From Phytohabitans aurantiacus (lineage in GTDB: Bacteria > Actinomycetota > Actinomycetes > Mycobacteriales > Micromonosporaceae): a stretch of DNA of 64,000 nt. The stretch is from assembly GCF_027923225.1 (NCBI RefSeq), contig NZ_BSDI01000032.1:62001-126000 (forward strand). The letters are read 5' to 3'. A model generated the notes under the pieces. That model was not told the DNA's origin and searched no databases. It worked only from the letters and a program-made list of their open reading frames with translations. Shown here in pieces: positions 25,281 through 35,629 of the stretch. Each line of letters opens with the position of its first letter. Position 1 is the first letter of the stretch. The position numbers and the translations under genes are program-made.

Positions 25281-26057
25281 TTAGGCGGTGTTGACCGTGA
25301 TGTTGCCGCTGTCGGTGCTCAGGTCCAGTAGGTGCTTGCCGTCGGCAAGGTCTGGCACCTCGATGTTGGTGCGTCCGGAGTCGGTGCGCGCATCGACCTG
25401 GTAGCTGTCCGACGGCACGCGTACCCGGATGTTGCCGCTGTCGGCCTGGGCCGTGACCGCGCCGGGCGCGATGAGCTCGAGCCCGATGTTGCCGGAGTCG
25501 GCGCGCGCGGTGTTCTGCGGGCCGCCCAGCCGGTCGGCGTCGATGTTGCCGGAGCCGGTCTTCAGGTCGACACCGCCCGTCGCGCCCCTCACGATCACGT
25601 TGCCCGAGTCGGTCTGGGCGGTCACCTTGCCGGTCGCGTCGGTCACCGTGATGTTGCCCGAGTCGATTGTCATGTCCACGGTGGACACCCCGGACAGGTT
25701 GACATTGCCGGAGTCGCCGCCGCCCCGCACCGCCACGCCCTTCGGAGCCGTCACCTCGAAGGTGACCGAGCACCAGTTCCCGCAGTCGGTGGCGAGCACC
25801 AGCGTCGTGCCCTCGATCTTGTACAGAGTGTCGGGCTCGTTGGAGCGGTATCGCACCATGCGGCGGATCTCCACCTGCTTGGTGTCGCCGGTCTTCACCG
25901 TGAGGTCGCCGCTGCCCGGCTCGACGCGGATCTCCGTGATCGCGACGTTTTCGGTGTCGTTGAACTCGAGTCGGGTGTAGGCCACCTCGCCGCAGGCGGC
26001 GAGCGTGGCGACCAGAGCCGCACCCAGGACGGCGGCGGGCAGCACGCGGGAAACCAT
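25281..26057 (-). CDS. DUF4097 family lipoprotein with DSGN beta-helix repeats
   Basis: This 258-residue secreted lipoprotein has a signal peptide ending in a lipobox (LAAC, Cys22) and a mature part built of about eight short repeats, most ending DSGN(V/I). The repeats are spaced about 20 residues apart, the right-handed beta-helix pattern of DUF4097 adhesin-like proteins. The start is ATG at 26057, just before the basic/hydrophobic signal; the longer frame to 26090 lacks this logic. Function in the family is unclear, and cell-envelope sensing or adhesion has been suggested. It is convergent with the WD40 gene and divergent from recO. Confidence 0.85.
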   Translation of the reverse strand: MVSRVLPAAVLGAALVATLAACGEVAYTRLEFNDTENVAITEIRVEPGSGDLTVKTGDTKQVEIRRMVRYRSNEPDTLYKIEGTTLVLATDCGNWCSVTFEVTAPKGVAVRGGGDSGNVNLSGVSTVDMTIDSGNITVTDATGKVTAQTDSGNVIVRGATGGVDLKTGSGNIDADRLGGPQNTARADSGNIGLELIAPGAVTAQADSGNIRVRVPSDSYQVDARTDSGRTNIEVPDLADGKHLLDLSTDSGNITVNTA

Positions 26058-26143
26058 GACTGGACCGTATGCCGCCGGCCCGGAGGCCACATCAGGATCA
26101 GTACCCGATAAGACCCTGAGATTTATCGGTGCAGAATGGTTCC

Positions 26144-26890
26144 GTGCCTGGATATAGCAAGCCGCTCTACCGCGACGACGCGGTGGTGCTGCGCGTGCAG
26201 AAGCTGGGCGAGTCGGACCGGATCATCACGCTGCTGACCCGCCGGCACGGCCGCATCCGGGCGGTGGCGCGAGGCGTACGGCGGACCACGTCGCGGTTCG
26301 GTGGCCGGCTGGAGCCGTTCGGGCATGTCGACCTGCAGCTCGCCGAGGGCACGGGGCTGCACACCGTGCGGCAGGTCGAGGGCATCGAGCTGTACGCGAA
26401 ACGGTTCCTCGACGACTACCCCCGGTACACGACGGCCAGCGCGATCGCCGAGACGGCCGAGCGGCTCACCCCGGTGGAGTCCGAGCCGACGCTGCGCCTG
26501 TTCCTGCTGACCCTGGGCGCCCTGCGTGCGCTCGCCGAGGGCGCGCACGCCAACACGCTGATCCTCGACGCGTACCTGCTGCGCGGCATGGGGCTCGCCG
26601 GCTGGGCGCCCGCGCTGGCCGAGTGCGCGGTCTGCGGCACCGCCGGGCGGCACGGCGCGTTCTCGGTACCCGCCGGCGGGTCCGTCTGCCCCGACTGCCG
26701 GCCGCCGGGAGCGGCGCACCCCGCACCCGCCACGATCGACCTCATGTCCGCGCTCGCGACCGGCAACTGGCGGATAGCCGACGGTACCGAAAACGCGACC
26801 CGCCGGGAGTGCAGTGGCCTGGTCGCGGCGCATTTGCAGTGGCACCTGGAGCGCGGGTTACGCTCGCTGCCGCTCGTTGATAGGGGTTGA
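26144..26890 (+). CDS. recO: DNA repair protein RecO
   Basis: RecO helps load RecA on SSB-coated gaps in the RecFOR pathway. The 248-residue protein starts with an OB fold (YRDDAVVLRVQKLGESDRII) and has the zinc site CAVCGTAG...CPDC near residue 170. The GTG at 26144 yields VPGYSKPLYRD, the usual actinobacterial opening. There is no clear ribosome site, and a CAGAAT at 26132-26137 could be a -10 giving a leaderless message. It overlaps uppS by 4 nt, the recO-uppS order known from Mycobacterium. Confidence 0.94.
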   Translation: MPGYSKPLYRDDAVVLRVQKLGESDRIITLLTRRHGRIRAVARGVRRTTSRFGGRLEPFGHVDLQLAEGTGLHTVRQVEGIELYAKRFLDDYPRYTTASAIAETAERLTPVESEPTLRLFLLTLGALRALAEGAHANTLILDAYLLRGMGLAGWAPALAECAVCGTAGRHGAFSVPAGGSVCPDCRPPGAAHPAPATIDLMSALATGNWRIADGTENATRRECSGLVAAHLQWHLERGLRSLPLVDRG

Positions 26891-27711
26891 CCTTGATCCG
26901 TTCCCGTTCCCGTTCGCTCCGCCGGGAGCCCGTCTCGCCCACGCCGCACCCGTCGGGTGCCCGCCCGCCGGCACTGCCGAAAGACAGCCTGCCGCGGCAC
27001 GTGGCGATGGTCATGGACGGCAACGGCCGATGGGCCAAGGACCGCGGTCTACCCCGGACAAAAGGGCACGAGCAGGGCGAATACTCGCTCTTCGACGCCA
27101 TCGAGGGCGCCATCGAGCTGGGCATCCCGTACCTGTCGGCGTACGCGTTCTCGACCGAGAACTGGCGGCGCTCGCCCGACGAGGTGCGCTTCCTGATGGG
27201 CTTCAACCGCGACGTCATCCGCCGGCGCCGCGACCAACTGGTCGACCTGGGCGTACGGGTCGTGTGGTCGGGCCGGCCCGGGCGACTCTGGAAGAGCGTG
27301 ATCTCCGAGCTGGTGACCGCCGAGGAGATGTCGCGGCAAAATTCGACGCTGACCCTGCAGTTCTGTGTCAACTACGGCGGCCAGGCCGAGATCGCCGACG
27401 CGGCGGCCGCCATCGCGCGGGACGTGGCAGCGGGCAAGGTCGACCCTGACAAGGTCAACGAGAAGATGATGGCGCGCTACCTGTACCACCCTGAGGTGCC
27501 CGAGGTGGACCTCTTCCTGAGGCCGTCGGGGGAGCAGCGTACGTCGAACTTCCTGCTCTGGCAGAGCGCGTACGCCGAGATGGTCTTCCTCGACACGCTC
27601 TGGCCCGACTTCGACCGCCGCCACCTGTGGTACGCCTGCGAGCTGTACGCCCAACGCGACCGCCGCTTCGGCGGCGCCCTCCCCAACCCCGTAGCCCCAC
27701 CAGCGCCCTAA
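26887..27711 (+). CDS. uppS: Isoprenyl transferase (cis-prenyl diphosphate synthase)
   Basis: This 274-residue cis-prenyltransferase makes polyprenyl diphosphate carriers for cell-wall synthesis. Visible motifs are MDGNGRWAKDRGLPRTKGH (catalytic Asp), FSTENW, and RPSGEQRTSNFLLWQSAYAE, which contains the substrate-binding arginines. In relatives such as Mycobacterium Rv2361c the product is decaprenyl diphosphate, so decaprenyl rather than undecaprenyl is likely here. The start is TTG at 26887, overlapping the recO stop. A proline-rich N-terminal tail of about 35 residues precedes the conserved domain. Confidence 0.94.
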   Translation: MTLIRSRSRSLRREPVSPTPHPSGARPPALPKDSLPRHVAMVMDGNGRWAKDRGLPRTKGHEQGEYSLFDAIEGAIELGIPYLSAYAFSTENWRRSPDEVRFLMGFNRDVIRRRRDQLVDLGVRVVWSGRPGRLWKSVISELVTAEEMSRQNSTLTLQFCVNYGGQAEIADAAAAIARDVAAGKVDPDKVNEKMMARYLYHPEVPEVDLFLRPSGEQRTSNFLLWQSAYAEMVFLDTLWPDFDRRHLWYACELYAQRDRRFGGALPNPVAPPAP

Positions 27712-27775
27712 CCCACCGTGTGCCGCGCGGTGCGCGACACGCGCTGTTGCGGCCGCAGGCCGCCGTCTTGTCGCC

Positions 27776-27832
27776 GATCAAGGGCGAATGCACGTGGTTG
27801 GATCTCTTTTCCGCGTGCGTTCGCCCTTGATC
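27776..27832 (+). repeat. Family 2 palindrome, copy B
   Basis: The 57-bp inverted repeat runs from GATCAAGGGCGAATGCACG to CGTTCGCCCTTGATC, with the asymmetric loop GTTGGATCTCTTTTCC. It is followed by the tail CCATGCAGA and CCTTGATCGGCGCCGG, also seen after copy D. Confidence 0.88.
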
Positions 27833-27970
27833 CATGCAGAGCGCCTTGATCGGCGCCGGCGAGCTAGGCGATTCAGCGTCGCGTCACGGTCCATCGCCGC
27901 GGTCCGCCGGGCGCCGCTCGCGCGCGCCCGCCGGACCGACCAGTTTGCCCCTTTCGCGCTGCCGTCACTC

Positions 27971-28020
27971 GGGCTGTGAACGTTTATGGCTGCTCCAGCA
28001 GCCATAAACGTTCACAGCCC
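27971..28020. repeat. Family 3 palindrome, perfect copy
   Basis: Perfect 24-nt arms (27971-27994 and 27997-28020) surround a 2-nt centre. The core reads TGTGAACGTTTATGGCTGCT. A degenerate copy lies at 58216-58253, in the same order relative to a family 2 palindrome, so both belong to a larger composite unit. Confidence 0.85.
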
Positions 28021-28233
28021 CTCGGTAGAACGGTGACCGACCTTGGGGCCGCTTGATCAAGTCCCAATCTCGGCGACACGACGGAGCTGAACCGGTTCCG
28101 CCGCGCGGGCGCGGCGGGTGTGCAGGGGGCAGCGCCGGCGAAACGGCCCAGGCTTGATCAAGCAGGTGCCCGCACGCCGCCGGTCGGGAGTGGTGCCGCG
28201 GGGTGGCACATACGGTGTGGAACGCGTGACGAG

Positions 28234-28782
28234 CTAAGAGAGGTCGTCGGTGGGGATCGTGGCGTGCGAGAAGAGGACCGGTGCGACCTTTGCGGCCGAT
28301 TTGGGGGATTCGGTCGCGCGTGGGGGTTCGGGAGTCACCGGTGACCGTAGGGCGGGTGGCGCTGGCTCGTGGTGCTCGCCGGTCAGGACCAGCAGCTCGT
28401 ACGCCCGTTCGACGGTGATCCGGCCGGTGGTGATCGCTAGCCGGAGTGGCACTGGCCGGGTGTTCGCGAAGGCGGCAACTGGCAGGTCCAGTACGCGGGG
28501 CTCGACGCCGCGCTCCACCAGGTAGGCGGCCGTGGCCGGGTCCATGTCTTGCCAGGGGCGCAGGGTCTCCGCGTCGAAGCCGTGTGCGCTCCACTCGTCG
28601 GCCTGCGCTGTCACTCGGCTGGCCACGTGGGCCGGTACGACGTCGCGGCCGCCCAGATCGTCGCTGAGCAGGGCGCGGGCCAGGGGCGAGAGCTCCTCCA
28701 CCGGCACCCACTTGGTGCGTGGCCCCGCTGGCCGCCGCGTGGGCTGCTCACGGCGAGTGTCGGGGTCGGGCTGTACCGGCAT
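28234..28782 (-). CDS. Hypothetical protein
   Basis: I do not recognise this 182-residue protein. It appears soluble, with no signal or membrane segment. A conserved-looking core, WVPVEELSPLARALLSDD through RVTAQADEWSAHGFD and TAAYLVERGVEPRVL, suggests a small helical domain; the C-terminal 40 residues are Pro/Ser/Ala-rich. The ATG at 28782 is preferred because upstream codons overlap a low-complexity region, but the ribosome site is weak (TTGGTGAC). It is flanked on both sides by repeat-rich gaps. Confidence 0.6.
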   Translation of the reverse strand: MPVQPDPDTRREQPTRRPAGPRTKWVPVEELSPLARALLSDDLGGRDVVPAHVASRVTAQADEWSAHGFDAETLRPWQDMDPATAAYLVERGVEPRVLDLPVAAFANTRPVPLRLAITTGRITVERAYELLVLTGEHHEPAPPALRSPVTPEPPRATESPKSAAKVAPVLFSHATIPTDDLS

Positions 28783-28900
28783 GTCACCAATCAAAACATG
28801 ATCGACCCTCGCTGTTCGGACGGGGTGGCGCTTTCCCGCAGGTAGTACGCCCACCATCCGGACCCGTACGGACCGTGCCGCGATCAAGGCCAACCCCGTC

Positions 28901-28956
28901 GATCAAGGGCAAATGCACGCGGATTGAGATCAAACCGCGTGCATTCGCCCTTGATC
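28901..28956 (-). repeat. Family 2 palindrome, copy C
   Basis: The 56-bp inverted repeat starts GATCAAGGGCAAATGCACGC and ends GCATTCGCCCTTGATC. The loop differs from the other copies (TTGAGATCAAA) and is read in reverse orientation. It lies just after the HAD gene stop, between it and the hypothetical gene, both on the minus strand. Confidence 0.85.
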
Positions 28957-28976
28957 GACGAAAAAGGGCGTCGGGC

Positions 28977-29672
28977 TTAGGCGGGTGGGCCCGCCAGGAG
29001 ACGGACGACTGCATCGATGTCGGCCAGGTTGTCGAGTACCACGTGTGCCCCGGCGGCGGCCAGGTCAGCGGCCATGGTGCCGCCCGTGGCGACCGCGATC
29101 GCCGTCACGCCGTTGGCCAGCGCGGCGGTCACGTCGTGCACGGTGTCGCCGACCACCAGTACATCGGCGGGCTGGAACTCGCCGTGCCGCGCGATCGCGC
29201 GTTCCAGGCTGCGCCGCACGAGCGTGGCGCGCACGACGTCTTCGGTGCCGTACCCGCCGATCTCCACGTCGACCAGGTCGGTCAGCCCGAACGCGGCGAG
29301 CTTGGCCTCGGCGATCGGCCGCAGGTTTCCCGTGACGAGGGTCTGCACCACGTGCGGCTGGGTGCCGAGCGCGGCCAGCACGTCGGGCACGCCGGGCATC
29401 AGATAGCCCTTTTCGCGTACCAGGTGGCGGCGGGTCAGGAATTCGGCGATCACCGCGTCGAAGAAGCTGTCGAGGTGTGGCTCATAGTCCGCGACGCCGT
29501 GGAGCGTGAACGTCTGCACCGCGATGTCGCGGTCGGTGCGCCCGGCCATCAGGGCCGTTTCGCGGTACGGAATGCCGGTGGCCGCGGTGAACGCGGCACC
29601 GAAGGCAATCTGTCCCACCCCTCCGGCGTACATGAGTGTGTGGTCGATGTCCCACATGACGAGGCGGCGCAT
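28977..29672 (-). CDS. HAD family hydrolase, phosphoglycolate phosphatase-like
   Basis: This 231-residue HAD phosphatase has motif I DIDHTL (nucleophile Asp8), a helical cap of subtype 1, motif II in LVTGN, the conserved lysine region in PIAEAKLAAFGL and motif IV VVGDTVHDV. The closest named family is Gph-type phosphoglycolate phosphatase, but many such proteins act on other small phosphates. It is divergent from the NADH dehydrogenase gene with a 54-bp gap. Confidence 0.9.
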   Translation of the reverse strand: MRRLVMWDIDHTLMYAGGVGQIAFGAAFTAATGIPYRETALMAGRTDRDIAVQTFTLHGVADYEPHLDSFFDAVIAEFLTRRHLVREKGYLMPGVPDVLAALGTQPHVVQTLVTGNLRPIAEAKLAAFGLTDLVDVEIGGYGTEDVVRATLVRRSLERAIARHGEFQPADVLVVGDTVHDVTAALANGVTAIAVATGGTMAADLAAAGAHVVLDNLADIDAVVRLLAGPPA

Positions 29673-29726
29673 GCCCTCGATAGTGCCAGCACGTTTGATC
29701 CACTACGGCGTGGGTAGGGCGGGCAG

Positions 29727-31013
29727 ATGAGCCGACCAAAGATCGTGATCATCGGTGCCGGCTTCGCCGGGTACCAGGCAGCCCGCAAACTGAGCAGGCT
29801 CGCACGGGGCGCGGCCGAGATCGTGCTGCTGAACCCGACCGACTACTTCCTCTACGTACCGCTGCTGCCCGAGGTGGCCACCGGTGTCCTGGAGCCGCGG
29901 CGGGTGTCTGTGTCGCTGCCCGCGACGCTGCCGGGCGTGCGGCTGGTGCTCGGCGAGGCGTCCGGCATCGACCTGGAGCGCCGCAAGGTCATCTATGCCG
30001 ACGCCGAGGGCCGGTACCGCGATCTGAGCTACAACCGGCTCGTGCTCGCCGCCGGCAGCGTCAACAAGCTGCTGCCGATCCCCGGGGTCGCCGAGCACGC
30101 GCACGGCTTCCGCGGCCTGCCGGAGGCGTTGTACCTGCGCGACCACGTCACCCGCCAGATCGAGATGGCCGACCTGACCGATGACCCGGACGAGCGCGCC
30201 GCCCGGTGCACGTTCGTCGTGGTCGGAGCCGGCTATACGGGTACCGAGGTGGCGGCGCACGGCGCGCTCTTCACCGGTGACCTGGTCAAGGGCCATGGCC
30301 GGCTGCTCGACCAGCCAGTGCGCTGGATGCTGCTCGACGTGGCCGACCGGGTGCTGCCCGAGCTGGACCAGCGGTTGTCGAGGACCGCCGACCGGGTACT
30401 GCGCGAGCGCGACGTGGACGTGCGCATGGGTACCTCGGTCAAGGAGGCCACCCACGACGGCGTACACCTCACCGACGGCACCTTCGTGTCGACGCGCACG
30501 CTGATCTGGTGCGTCGGCGTGCGGCCGGACCCGCTGGTCGCCGACCTCGGGCTGCCCACCACGAAGGGGCGGCTGGTGGTCGACGAGTACCTCAACGTGC
30601 CCGGTCACCCGGAGGTCTTCGCGTGCGGCGACGCGGCGGCGGTGCCCGACCTGACCCGGCCCGGCGAGATAACCACGATGACCGCGCAACACGCCAGCCG
30701 GCAGGGCAAGCTTGTGGCGCGCAACATCGCCGCGTCGTACGGCCAGGGCAGGAAGCGGGCGTACAAGCACAACGATCTCGGGTTCGTCGTGGACCTCGGA
30801 GGCTGGCAGGCGACCGCGAACCCGTTGCGGATACCGCTCGCCGGGCTGCCCGCCAAGCTCGTCACGTCGGGCTACCACCTGCTGGCGATGCCGGGCAACC
30901 GGCTGCGCACCGCCGTCGACTGGGCGCTCGACGCCGTCCTGCCACGCCAGACCGTCCAATTAGGACTCGTACCGGAGTCGGCCACCCGATTGGACGTGAC
31001 CTCCGCGTCCTAG
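29727..31013 (+). CDS. Type II NADH dehydrogenase-like FAD/NAD(P) oxidoreductase
   Basis: This 428-residue flavoprotein has two Rossmann motifs: GAGFAGYQAA for FAD at the N-terminus and VVVGAGYTGTEVAA for NADH near 160. It also has VFACGDAAAVPD (FAD-binding end) and a C-terminal amphipathic part that in NDH-2 enzymes anchors the protein to the membrane. NDH-2 passes electrons from NADH to menaquinone without proton pumping. Homologues of this size are common in actinobacteria, and a carotenoid- or sulfide-oxidising role is less likely. Confidence 0.9.
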   Translation: MSRPKIVIIGAGFAGYQAARKLSRLARGAAEIVLLNPTDYFLYVPLLPEVATGVLEPRRVSVSLPATLPGVRLVLGEASGIDLERRKVIYADAEGRYRDLSYNRLVLAAGSVNKLLPIPGVAEHAHGFRGLPEALYLRDHVTRQIEMADLTDDPDERAARCTFVVVGAGYTGTEVAAHGALFTGDLVKGHGRLLDQPVRWMLLDVADRVLPELDQRLSRTADRVLRERDVDVRMGTSVKEATHDGVHLTDGTFVSTRTLIWCVGVRPDPLVADLGLPTTKGRLVVDEYLNVPGHPEVFACGDAAAVPDLTRPGEITTMTAQHASRQGKLVARNIAASYGQGRKRAYKHNDLGFVVDLGGWQATANPLRIPLAGLPAKLVTSGYHLLAMPGNRLRTAVDWALDAVLPRQTVQLGLVPESATRLDVTSAS

Positions 31014-31024
31014 ACAGCCCGCCA

Positions 31025-31076
31025 TGATCAGGGCGTCCCTCAAGTAGTCCTAACGACTTGAGGGACGCCCTGATCA
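31025..31076. repeat. Family 1 palindrome, copy 2
   Basis: The 52-bp inverted repeat (arms starting TGATCAGGGCGTCCCTCAAG, with one internal A/C mismatch) lies between the convergent NADH dehydrogenase and nitroreductase-like genes. Its right-hand TGATCA supplies the TGA stop of the latter (31074-31076). Confidence 0.9.
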
Positions 31077-31544
31077 CGATTTGGTGGGGGTGAGGCGGAA
31101 GACGTGGATGTCGCGGCCGCCGGCCCGCTTCACGTACGCCTCGTACGGCGGCCACTCGGTGGTGACCAACTGCCACAGGCGGTCACGCTCGGCGCCCGTG
31201 GCAAGGTGCGCCTCGACCGGTACCTGGCGGCCCTTGACCGTCACCGTGGCCCGGGGGTTGGCGAGCAGGTTGAGCGCCCAGGCCGGCTGGTGGGTCTGGC
31301 CCCAGTTCGAGCCGGTCACCACCCAACCGTCGCCGTCCCGGACGAACAGCAGCGGCTGGGTGCGCGGCTGGCCGGAGCGCCGGCCGGTGGTGGTGAGCAG
31401 CAGCGACGGGACGATGCCGAGCGCGACGACCCGACCACCGGTGAGCCGGCCGACCAGGCGGTCGGCCGGCACCAGGATCCGGCCGGTGTTGGCGAACCAG
31501 GCGGCTCCACCGAGCCGACGGGCGAGGGAACGGATGCCTGCCAT
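31074..31544 (-). CDS. Nitroreductase/Ddn family (F420-type) protein
   Basis: This 156-residue protein belongs to the deazaflavin (F420)-dependent nitroreductase/quinone reductase family (Ddn). Typical segments are LLTTTGRRSGQPRTQPLLF, GWVVTGSNWGQTHQPAWALNLLANP and WPPYEAYVKRAGGRDIHVFRL. These enzymes use F420H2, a cofactor common in Micromonosporaceae. I start at the ATG at 31544 (MAGIRSLARRLGG); the longer frame overlaps the ABC permease end. The stop codon lies within the palindromic repeat. Confidence 0.9.
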   Translation of the reverse strand: MAGIRSLARRLGGAAWFANTGRILVPADRLVGRLTGGRVVALGIVPSLLLTTTGRRSGQPRTQPLLFVRDGDGWVVTGSNWGQTHQPAWALNLLANPRATVTVKGRQVPVEAHLATGAERDRLWQLVTTEWPPYEAYVKRAGGRDIHVFRLTPTKS

Positions 31545-31558
31545 CGGCACAGTGTGAA

Positions 31559-34290
31559 CTACGTCATGCGGCGCCGTTCGATTGGCAGCCGGGAGCGGGT
31601 CAGCAGGCCCGCCCCGAGCATCGCGAGCAGCGGTACCACCAGTACGACCGCGAGCGAGTCCCACGGCACGCCGATCGGGTACGGCTGCTCACCCGGCCAC
31701 ATGTCCGCGCTGGCCTGGTTGAAGGCGTACAGCACCGCCGCCGACGCGCCCAGGCCGGCGAGTACCCCGAGCACCGAACCGAGCCCGGCGATCACGCCCG
31801 ACTGGCTCAGCGACAGCCGCCGGCGTACCCCTGGACTGGCACCAACCGCGGCGAGCGTGGACAGGTCCGCGCGGCCATCCGCGGCCGCGAGGCCCGTCGC
31901 GATGCTCGCCGCGCCGAGCGTGATCAGCCCGGCCGCCGCGGCCAGGATCAGCAGCGTCGGGTCGTCGCTGCTCGCCGGCGGCCCGGTCTCCACCATCGAC
32001 TGAAGGCCGGGGTCCAGGTCGCGGAGCCCGGCGGCCAGCCCGTCCCGTTCGGCCTGGCTCGGCATCCGGCTGGTGGCGACCACGACGCCATACGTCGCGT
32101 GGCCGAATCCGACTTTGGCGATCGCGGCCGGCGAGATGATCGTGCCGGCCAGCGGCGTTCCCGTCGTCATGGCGTACCCCGGCACCGTGACGGTGCGCAG
32201 CTTCTGCTGGCGGTCCCGCGTGATGGTGCCGTCGGTGGACGGGTCGTAGATCTCGAGGGTCACGTTGCCGTCCACGAGGTACTTGGCCTCGTCGACGAGC
32301 ACGCCGCCGTTCGCCAATGTGGACTTCGCCCGAGCGAGGTCATCGCCGGTGGCCCCGGTCAGGGCGCTCACCACCTCCGGCCCGCCGACCGCCAGCCCGT
32401 ACCCGCCGCTGGTCCAGGTGTAGGTGGCCACGTCGCACCGGGGGTCCTTGCGGGCGGCCCGCTGCTCGTCGCGGCTCAGTGGCCCGGGCGCGTCGATCCA
32501 CGGGCAGGCCCGCTCCTCGGGGATGCGAGGGCTGGCGCCGCAGGATTCCTCGGGTTTCGCGCCGGGGCAGGTCACCCGCCCGATCGGTACGACCTCGGAG
32601 GCCGGTAGCGAGTCCTTGACGATCGCGGTGACCCGATCGAAGTCCGGCGCCTTCTGCGCGGGGTCGGTTGGGTTCATCGGGTAGTACTGGACCAGCGCGT
32701 TTCCGGTCACCAGGGTTGGCCGGTACCCGAGATGGTTTCGCTCCTCGTCAGCGGTGAGCACGACGCCGAGGGCGACGCTGCCCGCGACCGCGGCCATGAC
32801 CGCGGCGATCGCCGGCGCGGAGGCGGCCCGGTTGCGCGCGGTGTCGCGCAGGGCGATCCGCGGGGCGAGCGGCAGCACCCGGCCGAGCCGGGCGATCAGC
32901 CCGACCAGCGACGGCGTGCAGAGCACCAGGCCGAGTTCGCCGACGATGAGGCCGAGCAGGATCACGTTCGACGAGACGCGCCAGGCGCCGAACGTCGCGG
33001 CCGCCGTACCGATCGCGGTGAGCGCGATGCCGAGCACCAGCCACCGCTTGCGGGAGCGCAGGACGCCGCGACGTCCGGTCAGGGCGGCGACCACGTCCGC
33101 GCGGGCAGCCGTGAACGCGGGCACGAGCGCGGCGAGCAGCCCGGTCAGGACCGCTATTCCGGCGATGGCGGCCAGGGCGAGCGGGAAGATGCGGTACCCG
33201 CCGGCCCGCGCGTGAATGACGTACTCCTCGATCAGCGGGCGGCCCGCGAACGCGGCCAGTACACCGATCACCAACCCGGCGACGGCGCCGACCGTGCCCA
33301 GCACGACACCGTCGGCCAGCACGATGCGCCGCAGGTGCGCCGGCGTACCGCCGTTGGCGGCGACGAGCGCGAGGTCGCGCTGGCGGCGGCGCGCGCCCAC
33401 CGCGAACGCCGGACCGGCGAGCAGCACCACCTCGAGGACGCCCAGACCGGCGATCAGGCCGCCCACGGCGAACGCCTCGGCGTTGGCATCGCCCTCGCCG
33501 TACGAGATGGCGATCTCGCTGGGGGGTGGCGGGTCGAGTATGACCGCGCGGGACTTGATGACCATGCCGCGCTCGTTGAGCTGTTTGACCTGCGTCCACG
33601 TGACCGGGGTTGGCGCGTCCCACAGCCAGCGGTTCACGCTCCACTCCCCGGCGCGCGTGGGCATCTTCCCGCTCGGGAACACCACGTTCTGGTGGAGACC
33701 GGAGGGGATCTCGACGAACCCGGTGACTTTCCAGGAGCGGCTGCGGTCAGCGTTCTGGATGGTGTCGCCGATCCCGGCGTCCAGCCGTTTCCCGGCGTTC
33801 TTGGTGATCGCCACCTCGGCGTCGCCGGACGGTGCGCGCCCTTCCAGCAGCTCGATGTACCCGGCGGCGAGCGGGTCGGCCACGTCCATGCCGTACGAGT
33901 TGAGGTTGCCGACCCCGGTCGCGGTGCGGAACTCGACGATCCCCTCCTGCGACTGGACGATCCGGCTGCCGGCGGGCAGCGCGCCGAGCAGCTCGGTGCC
34001 GCTGATCGGGGTCGTGCGGGGCTCGCCCTCCGAGCCGTAGGCGTCGCCGGTGGGGGACTGCTCCACCCGGCCGCTGTACGCCCACTCGACCAGCGCGTCG
34101 GCGCTGCCGAGTTCGCGGTTGGCCTCCTCCTCGGGCCTGAGGTCGAACATGTCGTAGCTGGCGGCGGCGAAGCTCAGCGCCAGTACCGGCAGCATGATCA
34201 TCGCGACGACGAGTGCCGAGCGCCCCTTGGCCCGCCGCGCCTCGCGGCTGGCGATCCGCAGGGCGGTGCGCCAGCCGCTCACGAAACCGT

Positions 34291-34294
<4 letters not shown>
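31559..34294 (-). CDS. ABC transporter permease with two FtsX domains
   Basis: This 911-residue membrane protein has an N-terminal helix, a large extracellular MacB-like domain, a first FtsX core (about residues 270-420) and a second FtsX core at the C-terminus. The last region carries transmembrane helices including LILAAAAGLITLGAASIATGL. The double-FtsX layout is typical of macrolide/lipid exporter (MacB-type, DevC-like) permeases in actinobacteria. It overlaps the ATPase gene by 4 nt and shares the PadR-controlled operon. Confidence 0.9.
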
Positions 34295-34993
<699 letters not shown>

Positions 34994-35007
<14 letters not shown>

Positions 35008-35581
35008 ACGTCACCTCGCTGTGTTCCGGCGCCGGGCGGGACGTTGCGGATGTGGGTCGGGGCGTGCGCGTATGTCGGACGAGGCTGGCCTCGCAGTGGT
35101 CGAGCCACCGCACCTCGGCCTCGGCCTGGAAGATCATGGCGTCGAGCACCAGCCGCCAGGGCAGGTCAAGGTCGTCGTCGCCACGCGTCTTGAGCCGCGT
35201 GTACTCCTGCAGCGCGCGCATGGTCGCGGTGCGCTGGGTCTGCACCACCGTCTTCACGTCGACCCCCGGGGTCGTGATCGCGAGTGCCAGCTTGATCGCC
35301 AGCTCGTCGCGCGGGCGGTCGGTGCGGTTGATCGGGGTGGCGAACCAGACCGCAAGGTCGGCTCGTCCATTTTCGGTGATTTCGTACGGCCGCTGCCCCC
35401 CGTCGTTCTCCGGCAGCGGACGGACGAGGCCGTCCCGTTCCAGGCGATTGAGCGTGGTGTAGACCTGCCCGATGTTGAGGGGCCAGGTAGCGCCGGTCGA
35501 CTCCTCGAAAGCGGCGCGGAGCTGGTAGCCGTACATCGGGCCGCGCTCCAGCAGGGCGAGCAGGCCATGGCGGATGGACAT
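34994..35581 (-). CDS. PadR family transcriptional regulator
   Basis: This 195-residue PadR-type winged-helix repressor has an N-terminal domain reading SIRHGLLALLERGPMYGYQLR and WPLNIGQVYTTLNRLERDGLV, with a C-terminal helical domain (Vir_act_alpha_C) of about 90 residues. The ATG at 35581 gives the typical opening SIRHGLLALL. It heads an operon with the ABC ATPase and permease, and a perfect 22-bp palindrome sits just upstream (35585-35606). It probably represses the cassette until an inducer binds. Confidence 0.93.
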
Positions 35582-35584
35582 GGC

Positions 35585-35606
35585 TACCGAGTATGCATAC
35601 TCGGTA
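35585..35606. promoter_or_regulatory. PadR operator palindrome
   Basis: A perfect 22-bp palindrome starts TACCGAGTATG and ends with its reverse complement CATACTCGGTA, 4 nt upstream of the PadR ATG. An overlapping shorter palindrome GCATACTCGGTATGC spans 35595-35609. TATGCATACT within it may also serve as the -10 region, so repressor binding would block RNA polymerase. Confidence 0.7.
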
Positions 35607-35629
35607 TGCCGCAAGCAAGTTTCCTGTGG

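Larger units (their letters stand above)
27712..28233. other. Gene-free gap with composite palindromic repeats
   Basis: This 522-bp gap between the convergent uppS and a hypothetical gene holds family 2 palindrome copy B (27776-27832) followed by its CCATGCAGA tail, a shared TTTGCCCCTTTCG segment (27944 onward) and a perfect 24-bp-arm palindrome (27971-28020). The rest is GC-rich with no credible coding frame. Confidence 0.6.
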
